From: Palsa-892 sp963751615
Lineage (GTDB): Bacteria; Pseudomonadota; Alphaproteobacteria; Rhizobiales; Xanthobacteraceae
Length of the DNA: 64,000 bases
Direction of reading: 5' to 3'
NCBI GenBank assembly: GCA_963751615.1
Contig: CAVVVG010000007.1
Coordinates: 434,001 to 498,000 of the forward strand
Shown here: positions 36,233-43,523 of the stretch, in pieces
Numbering within the stretch: position 1 is the first letter of the stretch
Layout of the letters: each line of letters starts with the position of its first letter
Translations under genes and position numbers: made by a program
Notes under the pieces: generated by a model
The model's input: the letters and a program-made list of their open reading frames with translations, nothing else
Told to the model about the DNA's origin: nothing
The model's database searches: none

Positions 36233-36484
36233 ATGCCACGGCTTCCAAAGCGATATGCGCCGTTTGTGTACGGAATCATTCAGGCGGCAATTACAACGGC
36301 CGTAGCAACGGCCATCGCTACCTTTCAAATGTTGGATATTGGTCTGCAATTTTTGGCGCAATGGGCCTTCGCTTGGTGGTTAGCATGGTTGACGATGTTA
36401 CCGTTTGTGATCGTTCTTGCCCCCTTGCTTCAGCGTGCCGTTGATGCGCTGACCACACCTAACATGGTGCGGGATGGTAACTAG
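36233..36484 (+). CDS. DUF2798 family small membrane protein
   Basis: An 83-residue inner-membrane protein with two helices: FVYGIIQAAITTAVATAIAT and WAFAWWLAWLTMLPFVIVLA. The start MPRLPKRYAPFVYG and the end VDALT fit DUF2798, a widespread family of unknown function. A longer frame to 36170 adds a hydrophilic leader without family support. It is 143 bases downstream of the hypothetical gene on the same strand. Confidence 0.75.
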   Translation: MPRLPKRYAPFVYGIIQAAITTAVATAIATFQMLDIGLQFLAQWAFAWWLAWLTMLPFVIVLAPLLQRAVDALTTPNMVRDGN

Positions 36485-36780
36485 GCTAGTTGCGCAGCAT
36501 GCGATGCATTAGACATCATCAGTGCCAAAGCAGTCCGGTGCTTTTGAGGATAGCCGATAAATTGAAGGATTTTACTTCCGTTTTTAAGATAGACTCTTGA
36601 AAAAACCGACACGCGAATTGAAGGCAACAGCATTCAGATTGCCGCGCTCAGTCGGATCGAACCGAGTCTCTGCATCAGTTCTCCAAAAAATGGGTAAATT
36701 CCCGAATTCGCGCGGAGATTTTCGGCACAACAGACCGAAGACTTGCAAATTCGGGACACAGAGACGCATCTCCTGAAGCA
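36485..36780. other. gene-free stretch before tRNA-Gln
   Basis: No gene seen. Around 36650-36725 a piece (CGGATCGAACCGAGTCTCTG, then GCGGAGATTTTCGGCA) resembles the left side of dispersed repeat copy E and the bases just before it (GGAGATTTTCGGCAG at 30667-30681), so it may be a degenerate sixth copy. Confidence 0.4.
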
Positions 36781-36808
36781 AGAGGCCCGCGAACGGCGGG
36801 CTTTCTCA
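36781..36808 (-). terminator. terminator downstream of tRNA-Gln
   Basis: GCCCGC and GCGGGC form a six-base GC stem around GAACG, extended by AGA/TCT-type flanks. Read on the minus strand it lies 38 bases beyond the tRNA 3' end. The T-rich tail is short, so strength is moderate. Confidence 0.6.
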
Positions 36809-36845
36809 CAAGATCGAAGTAAAAATCTCCAGAGACGGGACTGGT

Positions 36846-36919
36846 TGGCTGGGGGACTAGGATTCGAACCTAGATTGACGGAGTCAGAGTCCGTAGTCCT
36901 ACCGTTGGACGATCCCCCA
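36846..36919 (-). tRNA. tRNA-Gln (anticodon CTG)
   Basis: A complete 74-base cloverleaf with encoded CCA. The acceptor stem is TGGGGGA/TCCCCCA with discriminator G, the D-arm is GTCC-AACGGTA-GGAC, the anticodon stem ACGGA/TCCGT encloses CTCTGAC giving anticodon CTG (codon CAG), and the T-arm is CTAGG with loop TTCGAAT. All stems pair. Confidence 0.96.
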
Positions 36920-37199
36920 ATTAAAACGTTGATTTATATAGATGTGTTTTCCAATTTCGGTCAATGTTTTCCAATCTCGTTCTCAGAAGGTTTTAGGCGA
37001 TTAGGCGCGCTGCCTAAGCAACGACTTCCCACTTAATCGAGCGATCAATGTCCACTTTCGGCCGAAGAATTGGAAGCCGTGGACTTAAAAAAACCGCGTG
37101 AGTATAAGATGACTTTCTATCGTTTAGCCCAAGACGAGCCCATTATTTTTGTGCGCTGCTGAGTTCTGCTGTCTCCGCCATTACAAGTGACGCGAACTG

Positions 37200-37619
37200 A
37201 TGAGACCTTATCCAAGAGAACGGTTTTCCTCGGAAGTCAGGCTTACGCCAGCAATGGTTGCTGCCTCCGCTGCGAGCGTAGGCGATGACAACCCGGTGCA
37301 TCACGATGTTCATTTTGCAGAGTCAACTCGATATGGCCGGTTGATAGCCAGCGGTACTCACACCACCGCCCTCCTTTTGGGATTGACCGCCTCTCATTTT
37401 TCAAAAAATCAGGCCATGGTGGGGCTCGAATTTTGGGTCCGTTTTCGCAAGCCGATTTATGCCGATGAAACAATTCGGCTAGAATGGTTGGTCGTAAAGG
37501 TTACACCTAGCGCGAAATTGAAAGGCGATATTGTTGAACTTCGAGGTCGCATCAAAGCTCAGAACGGACAAACTGCACTAGGCGCGAAGGGCCGAGTGCT
37601 CGTAACTGATCGTCTTTAG
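37200..37619 (+). CDS. MaoC-like hotdog-fold dehydratase
   Basis: A 139-residue protein of the MaoC/R-specific enoyl-CoA hydratase group. The catalytic region DDNPVHHDVHFAESTRYGRL holds the Asp-x4-His pair used to hydrate enoyl-CoA, and IASGTHTTALLLG and KPIYADETIRLEW are family blocks. Such enzymes act on acyl-CoA in fatty acid or polyhydroxyalkanoate metabolism, but no partner gene is adjacent, so the substrate is open. It begins at an ATG without a strong ribosome-binding site and lies on the opposite strand to tRNA-Gln. Confidence 0.88.
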   Translation: MRPYPRERFSSEVRLTPAMVAASAASVGDDNPVHHDVHFAESTRYGRLIASGTHTTALLLGLTASHFSKNQAMVGLEFWVRFRKPIYADETIRLEWLVVKVTPSAKLKGDIVELRGRIKAQNGQTALGAKGRVLVTDRL

Positions 37620-37706
37620 GTAGGTCTCCTTTAATGCTTTTGTTTATTTCCGAGCAAGTGTAAATCGTTATCAAACGTCAGATGACGTGAAGCTTCGCAA
37701 GCACAC

Positions 37707-38360
37707 ATGTGCACTCTCTATTCCCTGACCAAGGGTCAAGCTGCAATCATCGCTCTCGCGAATGCAATGAAGGATCACGCTGGCAATCTTCCGTCCTTGC
37801 CCGCGATATATCCCGACTTTACTGCACCAGTTGTCCGCCAGACCGACAAGGGTCGCGAATTGCTAAAGATGCGCTGGGGCTTTCCTTCGCCGCCAATCTA
37901 TGGCGGTCGTCCTGTTGTGAATGTCCGCAATGCAAAGAGCAACTATTGGAAGCCATGGCTTAAGCCAGAATATCGTTGCTTGGTTCCAGCAACCTCATTC
38001 TGCGAATACACCGACAAGATTGATCCAAAAACGAAACGCAAAACTCCGACTTGGTTCGCACTATCAGAGAAGCGGCCAATCTTTTTTTTCGCTGGAATCT
38101 GGCGACCATGGAAAGGAACGCGCGGCACAAAAGCCGACCCGGTCGAAGGCGATCACTTGCTTTATTCGTTTCTCACCACCGATCCGAATAAGGTCGTAAA
38201 GACTGTTCACACGAAAGCGATGCCCGTCATTCTCACCACAGCACAAGAGCGGGAAACTTGGCTAACTGCTTCAATCGCGGACGCACTAAAGCTTCAACGT
38301 CCATTGCAGGATAAATTACTAAAGATTGTTGCAACGGGTGAACGTAAGGATGAGGCATGA
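37707..38360 (+). CDS. SRAP family peptidase (SOS response-associated, HMCES/YedK type)
   Basis: A 217-residue protein. After removal of Met1 the Cys2 (MCTLYSL) becomes the nucleophile that crosslinks to abasic sites in single-stranded DNA. VNVRNAKS supplies the conserved Asn, LVPATSFCEYTD the Glu, and VHTKAMPVILT the His. YedK/HMCES proteins shield abasic sites from strand breaks. Length is typical. A small membrane protein gene overlaps its stop by four bases. Many genomes carry several SRAP copies, often on mobile DNA; tRNA-Gln lies to the left and a tRNA-like remnant to the right. Confidence 0.93.
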   Translation: MCTLYSLTKGQAAIIALANAMKDHAGNLPSLPAIYPDFTAPVVRQTDKGRELLKMRWGFPSPPIYGGRPVVNVRNAKSNYWKPWLKPEYRCLVPATSFCEYTDKIDPKTKRKTPTWFALSEKRPIFFFAGIWRPWKGTRGTKADPVEGDHLLYSFLTTDPNKVVKTVHTKAMPVILTTAQERETWLTASIADALKLQRPLQDKLLKIVATGERKDEA

Positions 38361-38668
38361 GGAATGAATTCCTTACAAATATGCTTTGCGTTTTTATTAT
38401 TGTCATTGCGGGCGTTGAAATTTGGTTTTTCTCGGAATCCTTCTCGTTGGATTATGAGATTTTATCGACTCTTGATGCCCGCTGGTTCAATGTGTTGGGT
38501 TCGCTGGCGACGGGTGTAATCGCGCCACTGCTTTCGGTCGGGGCAATCATCCTGAGTTTCAGACCCGCCCAGATTATCCTGGCAGCCATTTTGCTCTGCG
38601 CCGCCCCAGTGATCTATTCGCTACCCTTTATGACTTTCTTCATCGGAATTTTAATTTACGGCTTCTGA
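38357..38668 (+). CDS. small membrane protein
   Basis: A 103-residue protein with three predicted helices: MLCVFIIVIAGVEIWFF near the start, a second at VLGSLATGVIAPLLSVGAII and a third at IILAAILLCAAPVIYSLPFM. No family recognised. Its ATG overlaps the SRAP stop codon (ATGA), so the two are cotranslated, but the reason for the pairing is unknown. Confidence 0.55.
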   Translation: MRNEFLTNMLCVFIIVIAGVEIWFFSESFSLDYEILSTLDARWFNVLGSLATGVIAPLLSVGAIILSFRPAQIILAAILLCAAPVIYSLPFMTFFIGILIYGF

Positions 38669-38707
38669 GGTTGCTTAGTTTGGCGCGAGCAGCCATCGAG
38701 CGAATTG

Positions 38708-38742
38708 TGGAAAAGAGAAACCCGGCATGGGACTGCCGGGTT
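38708..38742 (-). terminator. strong hairpin with T-rich tail on the minus strand
   Basis: AACCCGGCA and TGCCGGGTT pair perfectly over nine bases around six loop bases. On the minus strand the tail is TCTCTTTTCC, weakly T-rich. It would end a minus-strand transcript coming from the tRNA-like remnant at 38861, since no other minus-strand gene lies close upstream. Confidence 0.6.
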
Positions 38743-38860
38743 AGGAGGAACCGACTTGGAGGAAGGGATCGAATTGTTATTAAATGAAATCCCATTGGTT
38801 AGTTTCAAATTGTCGCAGACGGATTTGCGATTGCCGGTACATAGCTGCGTAATCTGCCGC

Positions 38861-38882
38861 CCTATCGTTGGACGATCCCTCA
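38861..38882 (-). other. tRNA-like 5' remnant resembling tRNA-Gln
   Basis: On the minus strand the 22 bases from 38882 match the first 22 bases of the tRNA-Gln gene with only two or three changes (TGAGGGATCGTCCAACGATA against the intact acceptor and D-arm). The following sequence keeps a GGGC that pairs with GTCC, but no anticodon or T-arm can be drawn. Probably a decayed or displaced tRNA half. About 60 bases of unassigned sequence lie on either side. Confidence 0.5.
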
Positions 38883-39051
38883 AAAACCAAGTGTTCTGCT
38901 TAAAGTGCGATAGCACCTGAAGAGCGAGTTTTCAATTCTTGAGCCTTTTCCAGATTCCAGATTCGCGAGTCGGAACAATTTCCTACCGGCGACTGTGGAT
39001 CCTAAAACTCTGGTTCCGTTTCTTCAGTTCAATTCGATTTCAAGCCCAGAT

Positions 39052-40740
39052 TCAACTAGCCGGCTTCAAAGCTCCCGCTCGGATTGCCGAGATTGTCGTC
39101 GAGGGCGTGATCGCTTCCTGATCAAGCTTTACATGGATTAGGGCGGCTTTTTTCGAGGCAAAGGCCGCTTCCAGCGCAGGGATTGCGTTCTTGTCGTTGG
39201 CCACCGTGAAACCGTCGGCGCCGAAAGCGCGCGCATAAGCAGCGAAATCCGGATTATGCAGATCCGAACCGAAAACACGGCCCGGATATTCCCGCTCTTG
39301 ATGCATGCGAATTGTGCCATACATTCCGTTGTCGATAACAAAGAACCTTGGCGTGAGACTGTATTGCACGGCGGTGGCTAGCTCCTGCCCTGTCATCAAA
39401 AAATCGCCGTCGCCCGAAAAGGAAGTTACTGTGCGCGTGGGAAATATGCGCGCGGCTGCGATCGCGGCGGGCACACCGTACCCCATGGAGCCAGACAGCG
39501 GGGCGAGCTGTGTATTGAATTTAGGGTAGCGATAGAACCGGTGCAGCCAAACTGAGAAGTTTCCGGCGCCGTTGCACAAGATAGAGTCGGCGGGGAGATT
39601 GTCGCGCAACCAGCTCACAATCGACCCCATTTGCACCGGGCCCGGATGCCGAGGAATTTCTTCCGACCAACTGAGATAATCGGCGCGCGCGGATTTCCGC
39701 CATTTACGCCAGCGAATATCCTTCGGCGGCTTTACGCCCTCCAGCGCCGCCGCAAAAGCGACCGGCGTCGCGTTGACCGCAAGCGAAGGCTGGAAAACAC
39801 GGCCCAATTCCTCGATACCGGCGTGAACATGTACCATCGGTTTGCCGGGATTGGGCGCGTTCAGCAGCGTGTAACCTTGGCTCGGCCATTCCGAAAATCG
39901 CGCGCCAAAAACCAAAACGAGGTCGGACTCTTTCACTCGCGCGGCCAGCTTCGGATTTGGGCCGGTACCGAGATCGCCGGCGTAACAATCATGCTGATTT
40001 GGAAACAGCATTTGGCGGCGGAAGCTCACTGCGACCGGAAGATCGAAGCGCTCGGCGAAACGCACGAGCGAGTTGACCGCATTTTCGCTCCAACGCGAGC
40101 CACCTACGATCACGATCGGTCTTTCGGCGGCCCAAAGCATTTTCTCCAGTCGCGCCATATCAGTGAGCGCTGGAGAAATCTCTATCGGTTCGAAGGTGGA
40201 AACATCGTCAGCGGTAACTTCTTCCACGAGCATGTCTTCCGGCAGCGTCATCACCACGGGCCCCGGACGGCCCTGCGTTGCGACACGTACGGCGCGCGCT
40301 ACGAATTCCGGTATACGCGCTGGATCATCGATCTCGACCACCCATTTTGCCATAGTACTGAACACGGCGCGCGCATCGATCTCCTGAAAGGCCTCGCGGT
40401 GACGGAAATTGCGCGGGATCATGCCGACGAGCAGAATCATGGGCGTTGAATCCTGCTGAGCGACGTGCAGACCGGCGCTTGCATTGGTAACGCCCGGTCC
40501 ACGTGTGACAAAGCAAAGCCCCGGCTTTCCCGTCAATTTTCCGGCTGCCTCCGCCATCATTGAAGCTCCGCCTTCCTGGCGGCAGGTCAGGAAATCGATT
40601 TTCGAATCCGCAAGCGCATCGAGCACGGCAAGATAGCTCTCACCCGGCACCCCGAACGCGTGCGTTAGACCGTGGCTCTGGAGCGCATCAACCAGAATTT
40701 TCGCGCCCGTTCGGGCGCAACTGCTTGCGGGCTTGTGCAT
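39052..40740 (-). CDS. thiamine pyrophosphate-dependent enzyme, acetolactate synthase-like
   Basis: A 562-residue TPP enzyme. The N-terminal Pyr domain has the catalytic Glu in AFGVPGESYLAVLDALA, the middle domain binds FAD or is vestigial, and the C-terminal PP domain carries SFSGDGDFLMTGQELATAVQ with the GDG metal site and FVIDNGMYGTIRMHQ. A Phe/Gly pattern (FVTRGPGVTNASAGLHVAQQ) fits the acetolactate synthase, oxalyl-CoA decarboxylase and IlvB-like group; a small regulatory subunit is absent, so it is not the housekeeping acetolactate synthase. It sits four bases downstream of a CoA-transferase gene, which suggests a CoA-ester or oxo-acid substrate. The exact reaction is unknown. Confidence 0.88.
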   Translation of the reverse strand: MHKPASSCARTGAKILVDALQSHGLTHAFGVPGESYLAVLDALADSKIDFLTCRQEGGASMMAEAAGKLTGKPGLCFVTRGPGVTNASAGLHVAQQDSTPMILLVGMIPRNFRHREAFQEIDARAVFSTMAKWVVEIDDPARIPEFVARAVRVATQGRPGPVVMTLPEDMLVEEVTADDVSTFEPIEISPALTDMARLEKMLWAAERPIVIVGGSRWSENAVNSLVRFAERFDLPVAVSFRRQMLFPNQHDCYAGDLGTGPNPKLAARVKESDLVLVFGARFSEWPSQGYTLLNAPNPGKPMVHVHAGIEELGRVFQPSLAVNATPVAFAAALEGVKPPKDIRWRKWRKSARADYLSWSEEIPRHPGPVQMGSIVSWLRDNLPADSILCNGAGNFSVWLHRFYRYPKFNTQLAPLSGSMGYGVPAAIAAARIFPTRTVTSFSGDGDFLMTGQELATAVQYSLTPRFFVIDNGMYGTIRMHQEREYPGRVFGSDLHNPDFAAYARAFGADGFTVANDKNAIPALEAAFASKKAALIHVKLDQEAITPSTTISAIRAGALKPAS

Positions 40741-40744
40741 TTTG

Positions 40745-41941
40745 CTAGCCTAGCGTGCGAAAGGCGGAACGGCCAGAGCGCACAGCGTCGCGGACTTCTT
40801 TGTTATCGGCGCCCAGACGGGGCGATGGATGCTCGTAGCGGAGCGGAGTTTCGGACAGCAAGATCGGCGTGCGAACCCCTGGAATAGTGACGCCACCCTC
40901 AACATTTTCCTTTAGATCGATGCGCATCTTACGGTGCTGTACTTGCGGATCGGCGAAGGTTTCGGCAATATCGTTTACGTGGCCAACGGGCACACGCGCA
41001 TTTTCCAATGCTGTAAATAGTTCGTCACGTTTGCGTTTGCGCGTTTCAACCTGCAGCAATTTGATCAACTGCGAACGATTTTCCACGCGATCTGAATTTT
41101 TGCGAAAGCGCGGATCTTCCGCGAGCTGCGGAACACCAAGGACCTTGCAGAGAGCGCGATATTGATTGTCGTTTCCGACCGCAATGATAATGTGACCATC
41201 GCTCGTGGGAAATACACCATAAGGCACTACGGTCGAATGCGAGTTTCCGATACGGCGCGGCGGCTTACCGGATACGAGATAGTAAAGCGCCTGATTTGCA
41301 AGCACGCTCGTTTGGACATCGAGCAGCGCCATGTCGATGCACTGTCCCTCCCCGGTGCGATGGCGCGCCAGCAATGCAGCTTCAACCGCAAGCGCGGAAT
41401 AGACCCCCGTAAAGACGTCGGCATAGGCGACACCGGGTTTTTGCGGCTCGCCGTCGGCTTCGCCGGTGATGTCCATGATGCCACCCATACCTTGAATTAC
41501 GAAATCGTAGCCGGGACGATGCGCGTATGGTCCGCTCTGTCCAAAACCCGTGATCGAGCAATACACAATGCGCGGATTTATTTTTTTGACGCCTTCGTAG
41601 TCGAGCCCAAATTTTTTGAGGTCGCCAACCTTATAATTTTCAAGCAATACGTCGGCCTCGCGCGCAAGGGCAAGCACGAGGTCACGATCATCTTCCCTAG
41701 CGAAATCGGCCGTGACGGAACGCTTGTTGCGATTAATGGCGTGGTAATATGCTGACGAAAGGTTTTCGCCATTTGGACCTTTAACGAACGGCGGGCCCCA
41801 GGGTCGTGTTTCATCGCCGGTGCCGGGACGCTCGATCTTGATAACATCGGCGCCGAAGTCCGCGAGAAGTTGCCCGCACCATGGACCCGCCAGCACACGT
41901 GCGAGTTCCAATACCTTATAACCTTCGAGCGGTCCGGGCAC
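40745..41941 (-). CDS. CaiB/BaiF (family III) CoA-transferase
   Basis: A 398-residue CoA-transferase. LELARVLAGPWCGQLLADFG, ADVIKIERPGTGDETRPWGP and YHAINRNKRSVTADF are the N-terminal blocks. VAYADVFTGVYSALAVEAAL holds the catalytic Asp that forms the acyl-anhydride, and LGVPQLAEDPRF is the C-terminal family block. The early sequence resembles succinate-hydroxymethylglutarate CoA-transferase (SUGCT), and a glutaryl-CoA dehydrogenase gene lies nearby, so glutarate activation is a reasonable inference. Its stop is four bases before the TPP-enzyme start. Length is typical. Confidence 0.9.
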   Translation of the reverse strand: MPGPLEGYKVLELARVLAGPWCGQLLADFGADVIKIERPGTGDETRPWGPPFVKGPNGENLSSAYYHAINRNKRSVTADFAREDDRDLVLALAREADVLLENYKVGDLKKFGLDYEGVKKINPRIVYCSITGFGQSGPYAHRPGYDFVIQGMGGIMDITGEADGEPQKPGVAYADVFTGVYSALAVEAALLARHRTGEGQCIDMALLDVQTSVLANQALYYLVSGKPPRRIGNSHSTVVPYGVFPTSDGHIIIAVGNDNQYRALCKVLGVPQLAEDPRFRKNSDRVENRSQLIKLLQVETRKRKRDELFTALENARVPVGHVNDIAETFADPQVQHRKMRIDLKENVEGGVTIPGVRTPILLSETPLRYEHPSPRLGADNKEVRDAVRSGRSAFRTLG

Positions 41942-41956
41942 GGAAAATTTCCTACC

Positions 41957-42952
41957 CTATTCCGACATGGGTCGCATACCGAGCTTGTCGAGAAGCTGCA
42001 TGTCGCGGTCGCGGTTCGGATTTGGTGTCGTAAGCAATTTTGGACCGTAGAATATAGAATTTGCGCCGGCTAGGAAGCAAAGCGCTTGCGTTTCTTCGCT
42101 CATGTCTTCGCGTCCTGCGGAAAGTCGTACGACCGATGCAGGCATGGTGATGCGCGCGGCCGCGATCACACGGACGAAATCGAGTGGGTCGGTCTTTTGT
42201 CCGAGCGAAACTGGCGTACCATCGACCTGAACCAGCAAATTGATGGGAACGCTCTTCGGGTGCTCCGGAAAATTGGCAAGGGTCGCGATCATGTTAATGC
42301 GATCCTCGATTGCCTCGCCCATACCAATGATGCCGCCACAGCAGACATTTATTCCCGCGCTGCGAACGGCTTCAAGCGTGTCGAGCCGGTCCTGATAAAC
42401 CCGCGTCGTGATGATCTTGTCATAATACTCCGGCGACGTATCGATATTGTGATTATAATAATCCAGGCCGGCTTGTTTAAGCTGTAGAGCCTGCGGCATC
42501 GTCAGCATGCCAAGCGTCACGCAGGTTTCCATTTCCAGCGCCTTGACCCCTTCAATCATTTTGCAAACCTGATCGAGATCACGGTCCTTAGGCGAGCGCC
42601 ATGCGGCACCCATGCAAAAGCGCTGCGCACCCGCGGCTTTTGCGCTACGCGCGTCCGCAAGCACAGCTTCCACGCGCATCAGTTTTTCTGCCTTCACGCC
42701 CGTGCTGTAGCTCGCGCTCTGCGGGCAATAAGCACAATCTTCCGGACAACCGCCGGTCTTGATGGAAAGAAGCGTTGAAATCTGAACTTCACGCGGATCG
42801 AAATAAAGACGGTGAATGCGTTGCGCTTCGTATATCAAATCTGGAAATGGAAGCTCGAACAGCGCGCGTATCTCGGCTCGCATCCAATCATGACGGATGC
42901 GGCCGGAAAGATCGGGTGGAATTTTTTCTTCAATGATGGGGGTGAGAGACAT
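41957..42952 (-). CDS. bioB: biotin synthase BioB
   Basis: A 331-residue radical SAM enzyme that inserts sulphur into dethiobiotin, the last step of biotin synthesis. The SAM-cluster motif is GGCPEDCAYCPQSASY (C-x3-C-x2-C). MGAAWRSPKDRD, YYNHNIDTSPEYY, GGIIGMGE and RLSAGREDM follow in order, with the conserved Arg of the 2Fe-2S site in VVRLSAGRE. Length is normal. I start at the ATG at 42952 (MSLTPIIEEK), with AAGG five bases upstream; a TTG at 42967 is less likely. Other bio genes are not adjacent. No BioR-type operator was found upstream. Confidence 0.97.
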   Translation of the reverse strand: MSLTPIIEEKIPPDLSGRIRHDWMRAEIRALFELPFPDLIYEAQRIHRLYFDPREVQISTLLSIKTGGCPEDCAYCPQSASYSTGVKAEKLMRVEAVLADARSAKAAGAQRFCMGAAWRSPKDRDLDQVCKMIEGVKALEMETCVTLGMLTMPQALQLKQAGLDYYNHNIDTSPEYYDKIITTRVYQDRLDTLEAVRSAGINVCCGGIIGMGEAIEDRINMIATLANFPEHPKSVPINLLVQVDGTPVSLGQKTDPLDFVRVIAAARITMPASVVRLSAGREDMSEETQALCFLAGANSIFYGPKLLTTPNPNRDRDMQLLDKLGMRPMSE

Positions 42953-42994
42953 GATGGCCTTGTTCAACGCATTATTAACGATCGCACGCGCGCA

Positions 42995-43402
42995 TCAAAC
43001 CGCCGCGATCGCCTGAATTTCGAGCCAATATTTCTCATTCACAAGACGGTTTACGACGACCAACGTATTCGGCGGATATACGCTACCTGGAAAGAATTTT
43101 GGAAATTCACGCAGTCGGTAATCGTAGAGAGCCTTAATATCCTGAACCCTTGTGATGAAGGTCATCGATTGTACAATATTGCCCCATGTTGCGCCCGCAG
43201 ATTTCAATGCAGCCTCGAGATTTGAGAAAACCTGCACACATTGTTTCTCAAAATCACCATCGCCTATGAGTTTTCCGCTTTTGTCAACGGCAACTTGGCC
43301 AGCGATGAACACGAGCTTCGCATTGCTTACGACGGCGACGTGATTATAAGGCCCTACCGGTTTTGCGAGTTCCGGTGGGCTGTAAATCTTTATATCGGCC
43401 AT
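42995..43402 (-). CDS. RidA family protein (YjgF/YER057c/UK114)
   Basis: A 135-residue RidA-fold protein. AKPVGPYNHVAVVSNAKLVF, IAGQVAVDKSGKLIGDGDFE and QSMTFITRVQDIKALYDYRL are the usual core, and PPNTLVVVNRLVNEKYWLEI is the C-terminal block. Archetypal RidA uses the Arg of a CIRVQ-like motif to hydrolyse reactive enamines; here the C-terminal strand lacks the standard Arg of that motif, so this is another RidA subfamily with uncertain activity. The start is the ATG at 43402. It follows gcdH on the same strand 122 bases away. Confidence 0.87.
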   Translation of the reverse strand: MADIKIYSPPELAKPVGPYNHVAVVSNAKLVFIAGQVAVDKSGKLIGDGDFEKQCVQVFSNLEAALKSAGATWGNIVQSMTFITRVQDIKALYDYRLREFPKFFPGSVYPPNTLVVVNRLVNEKYWLEIQAIAAV

Positions 43403-43523
43403 AGGAGATTCCACTTCTCATTTTTGTCATGCTGACATGATCTCATGATTTCTGGTTCTATAAACTTTCCGGTGCGATTTTCCGGTATCGGAATGCGTCT
43501 CGGACATATCCGGATACAGACGT

